Source: Flavobacterium kayseriense
Lineage (GTDB): Bacteria > Bacteroidota > Bacteroidia > Flavobacteriales > Flavobacteriaceae
Assembly (NCBI RefSeq): GCF_014305095.1
Contig: NZ_JACRUI010000001.1
Span: 990,744-1,054,743, forward strand
Direction: 5' to 3'
Length of the DNA stretch: 64,000 bases
In this document: positions 27,407-34,676 of the stretch, piece by piece
How the letters are laid out: the number at the start of each line of letters is the position of its first letter
Position numbering within the stretch: position 1 is the first letter of the stretch
Program-made: the position numbers and the translations under genes
Notes under the pieces: generated by a model
The model's database searches: none
What the model was told of the DNA's origin: nothing
The model's input: only the letters and a program-made list of their open reading frames with translations

Positions 27407-28732
27407 TTATTTTGTTGCTTTTTCTGTTTTTGGCAAATAATCCAATACTAATCTTTGATTAGGATTTAGGTATTTTTTTGCAACAGTTCTAATCTCTTCT
27501 GGTGTGATGCTACGGTAGATATCAATCTCTGTATTGATCAAGTTGATGTCTTTGTAAAGCATGTAAAAAGTGGCTAGATTACTCGCGATACCTTCAATGC
27601 TTGCATTACTATTTACATATTGATTTTCGTATTTGTTTTGCAACTTCTGTAACTCTTTATCAGAGATTAATTCTGTTTGAAGTTTTACAATTTCAGCATC
27701 GATCTCATTTAAGATGTTTTCAGATGTAAAAGGTGCTTGCGGTAATCCATACAATATATAGGTACCATAATCTTCCTGACTATTGTTAAATGCTCCAATT
27801 TGTAAAGCCATTTTTTTGTCGTCAACGATTTTTTTGTACAATCTAGAACTCTTACCATCGCTTAATATGGTAGAGATAAAGTCTAAAACTCTTGCGTCGC
27901 GATCTTTCATAGATGCTGTTCTGTAGGCCGCAACGATCATCGGAATTTGAATATTAGGATCTTCAAAGGTAGCTTTGATAGTTTGAGTTATTGGCTCTTC
28001 CGGAAAAGCAGGTCTTTCGATAGCAGGTCCTTTTTTGATATTACCAAAGTATTTTTCAATCCATTGTTTTGCTTCGTCAGTTTTGAAATCACCAGCCACA
28101 ACAAGAACTGCGTTGTTAGGCATGTAGAATTTCTTGTTGAACGATTGGAATTCCTCTAAAGTAGCTGCGTCTAAATGATCCATAGATCCGATAGTTGTCC
28201 AACGGTACGGGTGGTTTTTAAAGATGTTTTTCTTTACCTCAGGAATAAGTTGCCCGTAAGGTGAGTTGTCGTAGCGCAATCTTTTCTCTTCTTTTACCAC
28301 TTCGTTTTGTGTATCTACACCTATTTGATTAATTATAGGGTGTAACATACGCTCTGCTTCCATCCATAATCCTAATTCAAGATTGTTAGAAGGGAAAACT
28401 TCGTAATAGTATGTACGGTCATCGCTAGTATTGGCGTTGTTTGTACCGCCATTTCCTGTAACTATTTTAAACCATTCTCCTCTTTTAATGTTTTCAGTAC
28501 CTTCAAACAACAAATGTTCAAAAAAGTGTGCGAAACCAGTTCTTTCTGGATTTTCATTTTTTGAACCTACGTGGTACATTACTGATGTAATTACAACAGG
28601 AGCCGAAGGGTCATTTTGTAGAACAACGTGTAGACCGTTGTCCATAGTGTATTCTTCAAAAACTACTTTTTGAGCAGATGCGGCTCCTCCGATTAAAAGT
28701 GCGGCGCTTAAAGCCATTATTGATTTTTTCAT
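27407..28732 (-). CDS. M16-family zinc peptidase (active subunit)
   Basis: The 441-residue periplasmic peptidase has a signal peptide (MKKSIMALSAALLIGGAASA); the ATG at 28732 fits it, and an upstream start at 28798 would hide it. The inverted zinc motif HFFEH is present in GFAHFFEHLLFEG, with the distal Glu in the NEVVKEEKRLRYDN stretch. The second half has SSRLYKKIVDDKKMA. It pairs with the downstream inactive subunit, an arrangement usual in Bacteroidota. The substrate is unknown; a role in degrading periplasmic peptides is inferred. Confidence 0.93.
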   Translation of the reverse strand: MKKSIMALSAALLIGGAASAQKVVFEEYTMDNGLHVVLQNDPSAPVVITSVMYHVGSKNENPERTGFAHFFEHLLFEGTENIKRGEWFKIVTGNGGTNNANTSDDRTYYYEVFPSNNLELGLWMEAERMLHPIINQIGVDTQNEVVKEEKRLRYDNSPYGQLIPEVKKNIFKNHPYRWTTIGSMDHLDAATLEEFQSFNKKFYMPNNAVLVVAGDFKTDEAKQWIEKYFGNIKKGPAIERPAFPEEPITQTIKATFEDPNIQIPMIVAAYRTASMKDRDARVLDFISTILSDGKSSRLYKKIVDDKKMALQIGAFNNSQEDYGTYILYGLPQAPFTSENILNEIDAEIVKLQTELISDKELQKLQNKYENQYVNSNASIEGIASNLATFYMLYKDINLINTEIDIYRSITPEEIRTVAKKYLNPNQRLVLDYLPKTEKATK

Positions 28733-28932
28733 ATTGGTTAGTGAATTTGTTTTATTAATTAGACGCATTAATTGCGGGAATGTTACAATAAAAAACAATT
28801 TTTTTATCAGAAATATAAGATAGATTAAATAAGTTAGTTAGTTTATTGGATTCGTTTAAAACTCTAGGAAATAGCAAAAAGCCATGAAAATCAAGCTTTA
28901 ATAATTTCGGTATATTTTTTTGAAGGAACTAA

Positions 28933-28962
28933 TTGCATACTAATTTTTTAATTGTATATTTG
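28933..28962 (+). promoter_or_regulatory. Promoter of rplU-rpmA
   Basis: TTG (28933-28935), 19 bases, then TATATTTG (28955-28962): a textbook Bacteroidota promoter 30 bases before the rplU ATG. Confidence 0.75.
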
Positions 28963-28992
28963 CAACCTTAAAAATCAATAAATCAATTTGGT

Positions 28993-29628
28993 ATGTATGC
29001 AATCGTAGAGATAGCAGGGCAACAATTTAAAGTAAGCAAAGACTTAAAGGTTTATGTTCACCGTCTATCTAATGAAGAAGGTTCAAAAGTTTCTTTTGAC
29101 AAAGTTCTTTTATTAGATGACAATGGTAGCATAACTTTAGGCGCCCCAGCTATAGAAGGTGCTTCAGTAGAAGCTAAAGTGTTACAACACTTAAAAGGTG
29201 ATAAAGTTATCGTTTTCAAAAAGAAAAGAAGAAAAGGATACAAAAAGAGAAATGGTCACAGACAATATCTTACTCAAATTTTGATTGAAGGTATTTCTGC
29301 ATCAGGTACTAAAAAAGCTGCTCCAAAGGCAGAAAAAGTAGCTGAGGCTAAAGCTCCAAAAGCATCAAAAAAAGGAGATGATTTAAAGTTAATTGAAGGA
29401 GTTGGACCAAAAGCTGCAGAGGCATTAGTTGCTGCTGGGATTGATACATTCGCAAAATTAGCTAAAACAAGTGCTGATGCTGTAAAAGAAATTTTAGAGG
29501 CATCAACATCAAAATTATCTCATTTAGATCCAACTACTTGGGCTCAACAAGCACAATTAGCTGCAGATGGTAAAATGGATGAATTGAAAAAATTACAAGA
29601 TGAATTAAACGGTGGTAAAGCTGTTTAA
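28993..29628 (+). CDS. rplU: 50S ribosomal protein L21 with a helix-hairpin-helix extension
   Basis: Residues 1-100 are bL21 (MYAIVEIAGQQFKVSKDLKV, then KKKRRKGYKKRNGHRQYLTQ). The protein is 211 residues, twice the usual 100. After an Ala/Lys linker comes a helix-hairpin-helix domain: LKLIEGVGPKAAEALVAAGI, continuing to residue 205. HhH domains bind nucleic acid; long bL21 forms with this extension are known in Flavobacteriia. It is the first gene of the rplU-rpmA operon with a 32-base spacer. Confidence 0.95.
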   Translation: MYAIVEIAGQQFKVSKDLKVYVHRLSNEEGSKVSFDKVLLLDDNGSITLGAPAIEGASVEAKVLQHLKGDKVIVFKKKRRKGYKKRNGHRQYLTQILIEGISASGTKKAAPKAEKVAEAKAPKASKKGDDLKLIEGVGPKAAEALVAAGIDTFAKLAKTSADAVKEILEASTSKLSHLDPTTWAQQAQLAADGKMDELKKLQDELNGGKAV

Positions 29629-29660
29629 TTAATTATTAACAATATTTAAACTAATACGTC

Positions 29661-29927
29661 ATGGCTCACAAGAAAGGTGTCGGTAGTTCGAAGAATGGTA
29701 GAGAATCAGAATCAAAACGTTTAGGCGTTAAGATTTTTGGTGGACAAGCTGCTATTGCTGGGAACATCATCGTAAGACAAAGAGGTTCAAAACACAATCC
29801 AGGTGAAAATGTTTACATTAGTAAAGATCACACCCTACACGCAAGAGTAGATGGAGTTGTTAAGTTCCAAAAGAAAAGAGATAACAAATCATACGTTTCA
29901 ATCCTTCCATTCGAAGTTGAAGCTTAA
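29661..29927 (+). CDS. rpmA: 50S ribosomal protein L27
   Basis: The 88-residue bL27 begins [20 protein letters not shown] and has the [18 protein letters not shown] stretch. Its N-terminus reaches the peptidyl-transferase centre. There is no N-terminal cleavage extension as in Firmicutes. It is co-transcribed with rplU and followed by an intrinsic terminator. Confidence 0.97.
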   Translation: MAHKKGVGSSKNGRESESKRLGVKIFGGQAAIAGNIIVRQRGSKHNPGENVYISKDHTLHARVDGVVKFQKKRDNKSYVSILPFEVEA

Positions 29928-29946
29928 TTGATTTTCTCAATTTATT

Positions 29947-29979
29947 AAAAAACCCAATCTGTAAAGATTGGGTTTTTTT
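29947..29979 (+). terminator. Intrinsic terminator of rplU-rpmA
   Basis: A stem AAAACCCAATCT / AGATTGGGTTTT with a GTAA tetraloop is followed by a T-run, 20 bases after the rpmA stop. The remaining spacer to 30157 shows no gene. Confidence 0.93.
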
Positions 29980-30157
29980 GTTTCTAGCTTAAACGTATTA
30001 CTTCACTATACATACAAAGCAGGTAGATGACTTGGTTTAAAATTTTAATACTAAAGCGTTTCTATCCTTTTGAAGGCTGGAAACTAAGGGTATAAATATG
30101 CAATAGACATAGATGTAGTGATTTGATTGTTTTTTGTGCTAGTCATGAGGTTTTTAA

Positions 30158-30766
30158 CTATTGTAATTTGAAATAAAATAGTTCTTTATTACCGCAGACT
30201 AATTCAGTATAATTATCGTCTATTTTTTCGCCTACGTAATATGCTATTAATTCTCCAGTAGTCGAATCAATTTTATAATCCCAAATTTCATTATTAGAAT
30301 TTAAAAATTCTGTAAAGGAATACGATTCTGGATTTTCAGAAAATTTAATCTTGTCGGTTTGTACTAGTTTCCATTCTTTGGCATTTTTATACAATTCAAA
30401 AAACAGAATTTCTTCTGTAGTAATATGAATCATTTTGCCAACTAAATTATCTTCTCGTATTGCCCAATTGCCTTCTTTGGGGATCCATTTCCATTTTCCA
30501 ATAAGTTCGTTGATTTTGTTCTGTCGCAATTTTCTTTTTAAGGAGTCACCTTTTTTAATTGCAAAAGCTGCGATTTCGGCTTTAGGATTGATGTTGTTGT
30601 TAGTTGCAAAAGTTCTTATTGCTTCTAAATAATTACCACTCTCGCTCGTTTTTATGGCTAGTTTATACAGTTGAGTTTGGTAGGCACTTCGATCATTATC
30701 TTGTGCAGCTATGCTTTGATAAAAAATTATTAAAAATATAACTAAGTAAGGCTTGATGGGAGTCAA
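30158..30766 (-). CDS. Hypothetical exported protein
   Basis: I do not recognise this 202-residue protein. It has a signal peptide (MTPIKPYLVIFLIIFYQSIA with cleavage near AAQ). A helical stretch that could be a single TPR-like repeat covers about residues 30-60. The rest is a beta-rich domain with LIGKWKWIPKEGNWAI, reminiscent of lipocalin-like or DUF proteins that begin with a GxW motif. It is monocistronic on the minus strand and base composition is like its neighbours. Periplasmic or outer-membrane location is inferred from the signal peptide only. Confidence 0.65.
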   Translation of the reverse strand: MTPIKPYLVIFLIIFYQSIAAQDNDRSAYQTQLYKLAIKTSESGNYLEAIRTFATNNNINPKAEIAAFAIKKGDSLKRKLRQNKINELIGKWKWIPKEGNWAIREDNLVGKMIHITTEEILFFELYKNAKEWKLVQTDKIKFSENPESYSFTEFLNSNNEIWDYKIDSTTGELIAYYVGEKIDDNYTELVCGNKELFYFKLQ

Positions 30767-30867
30767 AATGTTTTTTTTAGTATTGTTCTCTATGTAAAAC
30801 TACAATATTAAATTGCTTTTGTACGGTTTTTAAAAAAGCTTTCTATTAATAAAAGTCTTCTTAACAG

Positions 30868-30955
30868 CATGAGGGATAGCAGCGGCATCCTTTTATGTAG
30901 TCTCGATTTTTATCGGGACGAAATAAAAGATAGAGCAAATAGCCCGACTCGCCCA
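30868..30955 (+). repeat. Palindromic intergenic element, copy 3 of 4
   Basis: The 5' end has GATAGCAGCGGCATCC, nearly as in copy 1. The centre has CTTTTAT / ATAAAAG arms enclosing a second stem GTCTCGAT / ATCGGGAC. The 3' end has GATAGAGCAAATAGCCCGA. It lies between the hypothetical gene and ahcY. Confidence 0.6.
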
Positions 30956-30960
30956 AAAAC

Positions 30961-30990
30961 AAAAAACCCTCACTTTTCAGTAAGGGTTTT
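30961..30990 (-). terminator. Intrinsic terminator of ahcY
   Basis: On the minus strand AAAACCCT, a 12-nt loop, AGGGTTTT, then more Ts. It lies 42 bases after the ahcY stop, with a repeat fragment between. Confidence 0.7.
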
Positions 30991-31000
30991 GAAAATTATA

Positions 31001-31028
31001 GTGAGATTGCTTCGTTCCTCACAATGAC
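31001..31028 (-). repeat. Fragment of a GTCATTGTGAGGAACGAAGC-type repeat
   Basis: On the minus strand the stretch reads GTCATTGTGAGGAACGAAGC followed by AATCTCAC. This is a very common intergenic repeat unit in Bacteroidota and other bacteria. It sits between the ahcY stop and its terminator. Confidence 0.55.
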
Positions 31029-31031
31029 TCC

Positions 31032-32348
31032 CTAGTATCTGTAGTACTCTGGTTTGAATGGACCTGCAACTTCAACACCTATGTAAGCAGCTTGATCGTC
31101 ACGTAAAGTCTCTAATTCTACTCCTAGCTTAGCAAGGTGTAACATCGCTACTTTTTCATCTAAATGCTTAGGCAACATGTATACTTCGTTGTTGTAAGCA
31201 GCACTGTTTTTCCACAATTCGATTTGAGCCAATGTCTGGTTTGTAAATGAGTTACTCATTACAAAACTTGGGTGACCTGTAGCACAACCTAGGTTTACTA
31301 AACGACCTTCGGCAAGTAAGATAATATCTTTGCCATTGATCGTATATTTATCAACCTGAGGTTTGATTTCAACTTTTGATGCTCCGTGGTTTGTGTTTAA
31401 CCAAGCGACAGCAATTTCGTTATCAAAGTGTCCAATGTTACAAACGATAGTTTTGTCTTTCATTTGCTCAAAGTGCGAACCTAGAACGATATCTTTATTT
31501 CCTGTAGTAGTGATTACAATATCAGCATTTGCTACAACAGTGTCTAATTTTTTAACTTCAAAACCGTCCATTGCAGCTTGTAAAGCACAAATTGGGTCAA
31601 TTTCTGTAACTGTAACAATAGATCCAGCACCTCTAAATGAAGCCGCAGTTCCTTTTCCTACGTCACCGTATCCACATACAACTACTCTTTTACCAGCAAG
31701 CATAATGTCAGTTGCACGACGAACAGCATCAACTGCCGATTCTTTACAACCGTATTTGTTGTCAAATTTCGATTTAGTAACCGAGTCATTAACGTTGATT
31801 GCAGGCATTGGTAATGTTCCTGCTTTCATTCTTTCGTATAGTCTGTGAACTCCAGTTGTAGTCTCTTCAGATAAACCTTTAATTCCAGGAATTAATTCTG
31901 GGTAACGGTCAATAACCATATTAGTTAAATCTCCACCATCATCAAGGATCATGTTCAATGGTTGTTTGTCTTCACCAAAGAATAATGTTTGCTCGATACA
32001 CCAGTCAAAATCCTCTTCGTTCAAGCCTTTCCAAGCATAAACTTGAATTCCAGCAGCAGCTATAGCAGCAGCAGCTTGATCTTGAGTTGAGAAAATATTA
32101 CATGATGACCAAGTAACCTCAGCACCAAGAGCGATCAATGTTTCGATTAAAACCGCTGTTTGAATAGTCATGTGTAAACATCCTGCGATACGAGCTCCTT
32201 TAAGTGGTTGCTCATTTTTATATTCAGCACGAAGCGCCATTAAACCTGGCATTTCAGCTTCTGCTAGTTCAATTTCTTTTCTTCCCCAAGCCGCTAGAGA
32301 AATGTCTTTTACTTTGAAAGCCACATAAGGCATAGTCGTTGTACTCAT
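31032..32348 (-). CDS. ahcY: Adenosylhomocysteinase
   Basis: The enzyme splits S-adenosylhomocysteine to adenosine and homocysteine and recycles the by-product of methylation. The 438-residue protein has the substrate-binding [20 protein letters not shown]. The NAD-binding Rossmann motif is [19 protein letters not shown], and the catalytic region includes [10 protein letters not shown]. It ends in the usual FKPEYYRY. It stands alone, with a 5' leader that holds a GC-rich hairpin. SAM-cycle use rather than the Pfs/LuxS route is implied by this gene. Confidence 0.97.
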   Translation of the reverse strand: MSTTTMPYVAFKVKDISLAAWGRKEIELAEAEMPGLMALRAEYKNEQPLKGARIAGCLHMTIQTAVLIETLIALGAEVTWSSCNIFSTQDQAAAAIAAAGIQVYAWKGLNEEDFDWCIEQTLFFGEDKQPLNMILDDGGDLTNMVIDRYPELIPGIKGLSEETTTGVHRLYERMKAGTLPMPAINVNDSVTKSKFDNKYGCKESAVDAVRRATDIMLAGKRVVVCGYGDVGKGTAASFRGAGSIVTVTEIDPICALQAAMDGFEVKKLDTVVANADIVITTTGNKDIVLGSHFEQMKDKTIVCNIGHFDNEIAVAWLNTNHGASKVEIKPQVDKYTINGKDIILLAEGRLVNLGCATGHPSFVMSNSFTNQTLAQIELWKNSAAYNNEVYMLPKHLDEKVAMLHLAKLGVELETLRDDQAAYIGVEVAGPFKPEYYRY

Positions 32349-32416
32349 TTATAGTATATTTGTAATTAGTTCGTCCGTTTGCCCACTGGGCTTAGGTGAA
32401 TTTTTTTGCAAATTTA
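32349..32416 (-). promoter_or_regulatory. ahcY promoter and leader with GC-rich hairpin
   Basis: On the minus strand TAAATTTG (32416-32409) is a -7 element. The transcript would have a leader of about 55 bases containing GCCCAGTGGGC (32391-32381), a 4-bp stem with a triloop, and then AAACGGACGAACT. The local GC content is far above the surroundings. I do not recognise it as a known SAM or SAH riboswitch. Confidence 0.4.
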
Positions 32417-32510
32417 CGTAATAACTTTATAAATATAGCACATAACACAAGATTTATGAAATGTTTAATAGCCTAATATTTTGAGCGTTAGTTAAATAAA
32501 GTCTTTTATG

Positions 32511-32586
32511 AGCTGTTTCCCGCTATCCGCTTAATCTTTATGTTCTTAAAGAAAGAACATAAAGGATACCGCTACTATCGGGGCTA
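32511..32586 (-). repeat. Palindromic intergenic element, copy 4 of 4
   Basis: Read on the minus strand it starts TAGCCCCGATAGTAGCGG, continues TATCC, and ends GATTAAGCGGATAGCGGG. The centre is a hairpin CTTTATGTTCTT / AAGAACATAAAG. It is the only copy in this orientation and lies between the divergent ahcY and PPTase genes. Confidence 0.65.
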
Positions 32587-32604
32587 AAAAATAGAATACA
32601 ACAC

Positions 32605-33243
32605 ATGCCCTTATTCAAAACAATACAATTCAACAAAACGACCCAAATCCTAGTTTGGAAGATAACCGAAACCTACCAAGAGCTGTTTGATTCGGTTATA
32701 GTTAATCCAACAAACCTTACTAGGTTGAGTAAAATGAAATCTGAATTACACCAACGTGCTTTTTTAAGCGTGCGCCGTTTGTTTCAAGAAATCGGTCATA
32801 CCGATCTAGATTTGCATTATGACGCACTTGGAAAACCGCACATCAAAGGCGAAAATCATATTTCTATAACGCACTCTCATGAGTTTTCGGCTATAATTAT
32901 AAGTGATGAAACGGTAGGTATTGATATGGAATTACAACGAAATAAGATTATGCGCATTGCAGATAAATTTGTCGAAGAGGAGTTCCAATATTTAGAGCCA
33001 GATAGTCCCGAGGAGTACATTAAAAAACTAACTGTAATTTGGGGCGCTAAAGAAGCCATTTTTAAAATTAGAAACGAAAAAGGAATTAGTTTTAAAAATC
33101 ATATTCGCGTTAAAACCTTTGAAAACATCGCGAAAACTACAACTGCTACACTTCATTTTGGTGGCTTGGTAAAAGATTTTCGTATTTATTTTGAAGAAAT
33201 AGAAGGTTTTACTTTAGTTTTTGCATTAGAAAAACAGTTTTAA
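32605..33243 (+). CDS. 4'-phosphopantetheinyl transferase superfamily protein
   Basis: The 212-residue protein carries the Sfp/AcpS-type motifs: HISITHSHEFSAIIIS, then the Mg-binding GIDMELQR, and WGAKEAIFKI with the WxxKEA core. These enzymes move phosphopantetheine from CoA to a carrier-protein serine. Which carrier it serves cannot be told; it may be the fatty-acid ACP. It heads a run of five same-strand genes to arfB. The ATG at 32605 follows a palindromic repeat element by 18 bases. Confidence 0.88.
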   Translation: MPLFKTIQFNKTTQILVWKITETYQELFDSVIVNPTNLTRLSKMKSELHQRAFLSVRRLFQEIGHTDLDLHYDALGKPHIKGENHISITHSHEFSAIIISDETVGIDMELQRNKIMRIADKFVEEEFQYLEPDSPEEYIKKLTVIWGAKEAIFKIRNEKGISFKNHIRVKTFENIAKTTTATLHFGGLVKDFRIYFEEIEGFTLVFALEKQF

Positions 33244-33311
33244 CATCACTTTTTATCCTATCTTATTTGGGTAAATCAAAACCTAATCTTGCAGATTCCT
33301 TACAATACAAA

Positions 33312-34031
33312 ATGACATCAATTTACAATCAAATAGTACAAGCCAAAGCAGCCAATAAAAAATTATTAGCCGTACTTCTCGATCCAGACAAAATAGTGCG
33401 GGAGCAGTTAGAGGTTTTGGTTCTAAAAATCAATCAATCATCCGCTACGCATATCTTTATCGGTGGAAGTCTTGTGAAAAATAATATCTTAGATGAGTTG
33501 ATTGTTTTTATAAAAAACAATGTTGTACTGCCCGTTGTCCTTTTTCCTGGGAATCCCTCTCAGATTTCAGATAAGGCGGATGCTATTTTGTTTCTATCTT
33601 TGATCTCCGGTCGTAATCCTGATTATTTAATAGCGCACCAAGTTGATGCGGCTCCAATAATTAAAAAGACGCAGTTAGAAGTTATTTCAACGGGTTATAT
33701 GTTGGTTGAAAGTGGTGGCCTGACAGCGGTGCAAACAGTAAGTAAAACGACACCATTGTCTAGGGATAATATTGAACATGCGTTAGCTACAGCACAAGCA
33801 GGTGAGATGTTGGGGAACAAATTAATTTATCTTGAAGCAGGTAGTGGTGCAAACAATCCTGTACCTTTAAAAATGATTAGTTTAGTTGCTCAAAACATTA
33901 CTATTCCCCTGATTGTTGGTGGTGGAATAGTAGATTTGACAGGAATACAAAATGCTTATGATGCAGGCGCTGATTTGGTGGTTATAGGAACCGCTTTTGA
34001 AAATAACATGCATTTTTTTGAAAATAAATAA
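33312..34031 (+). CDS. Geranylgeranylglyceryl/heptaprenylglyceryl phosphate synthase family protein
   Basis: The 239-residue TIM-barrel protein (PcrB/GGGPS family) joins a polyprenyl diphosphate to glycerol 1-phosphate. Visible motifs are LLAVLLDPDKI near the N-terminus, IFIGGSL, the LPVVLFPGNPSQIS loop, YLEAGSGA, and the phosphate-binding LIVGGGIVDLTGIQNAYDAG with DLVVIGTAFE. I chose the ATG at 33312 because family members start at this point; a start at 33267 adds 15 unsupported residues. Group II GGGPS enzymes with this architecture occur in Bacteroidota; the natural product is not certain. Confidence 0.9.
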   Translation: MTSIYNQIVQAKAANKKLLAVLLDPDKIVREQLEVLVLKINQSSATHIFIGGSLVKNNILDELIVFIKNNVVLPVVLFPGNPSQISDKADAILFLSLISGRNPDYLIAHQVDAAPIIKKTQLEVISTGYMLVESGGLTAVQTVSKTTPLSRDNIEHALATAQAGEMLGNKLIYLEAGSGANNPVPLKMISLVAQNITIPLIVGGGIVDLTGIQNAYDAGADLVVIGTAFENNMHFFENK

Positions 34032-34052
34032 GAGTATAAAAAGGAAAAAAAT

Positions 34053-34676
34053 ATGATAGATTTTTTTATCGATGCCTACAGAAATGCTACAATGACACAA
34101 ATCATTTTAGAATTTCTTGCCTTTATCTGTGGTATACTTAGTGTGTGGTTTGCAAAAAAGGAAAATATATTAGTATATCCCACAGGCTTAATTGCAACTA
34201 TAATTACTGTTTATTTATTATATAAAGCAGGCTATGTAGGTGATATGTTAATAAATGCGTATTTTAGTGTGATGAGTATCTATGGATGGTACAAATGGTC
34301 TAGAAAAACTCAAAAGGAAGATAATTTACCAATTACAAGAACTAATAAAAAAGAAAAAATAATAGGAATTGTATTGTTTATTGTAACTATTTTTGTCGTT
34401 TTTGGGATTTACAAATTGTTTGATTACGAGATTCATAACGAGAATTATATAGACATGATTGCTTCAGGTATATTCTTTACTGGAATGTGGTACATGGCAC
34501 TTAAAAAAATAGAGAATTGGACATTGTGGATTATCGGTGATGTGATAGTGACACCTTTGTACGCGTACAGAGGGTTGGGAATTTTGTCTTTACAGTATTT
34601 AATATTTACAATATTAGCTATATCAGCTTATTTAGAATGGAAGAAAATCTTAAACAGCACAAAGCTGACATCATAA
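34053..34676 (+). CDS. pnuC: PnuC-family vitamin transporter (nicotinamide riboside or thiamine)
   Basis: The 207-residue protein has about seven membrane helices and the Pnu-family features: YGWYKWSRK (WxxW) after helix 3 and the C-terminal NWTLWIIGDVIVTPLYAYRG. Pnu transporters carry nicotinamide riboside (PnuC), riboflavin (PnuX) or thiamine (PnuT). The overlapping NadR-like kinase favours nicotinamide riboside. The nearby TPP-riboswitch receptor favours thiamine, as PnuT has been predicted in Bacteroidota. Sequence reading alone does not decide. Its last 40 bases overlap the next gene in another frame. Confidence 0.88.
   Translation: MIDFFIDAYRNATMTQIILEFLAFICGILSVWFAKKENILVYPTGLIATIITVYLLYKAGYVGDMLINAYFSVMSIYGWYKWSRKTQKEDNLPITRTNKKEKIIGIVLFIVTIFVVFGIYKLFDYEIHNENYIDMIASGIFFTGMWYMALKKIENWTLWIIGDVIVTPLYAYRGLGILSLQYLIFTILAISAYLEWKKILNSTKLTS

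Noticed and set aside
28733..28798. Longer start for the active M16 peptidase
   Set aside because: The extra 22 residues would precede a complete signal peptide that begins MKKSIMAL at 28732.
33267..33311. Upstream start for the GGGP synthase-like protein
   Set aside because: The extra 15 residues have no family support; homologues start near MTSIYNQI.
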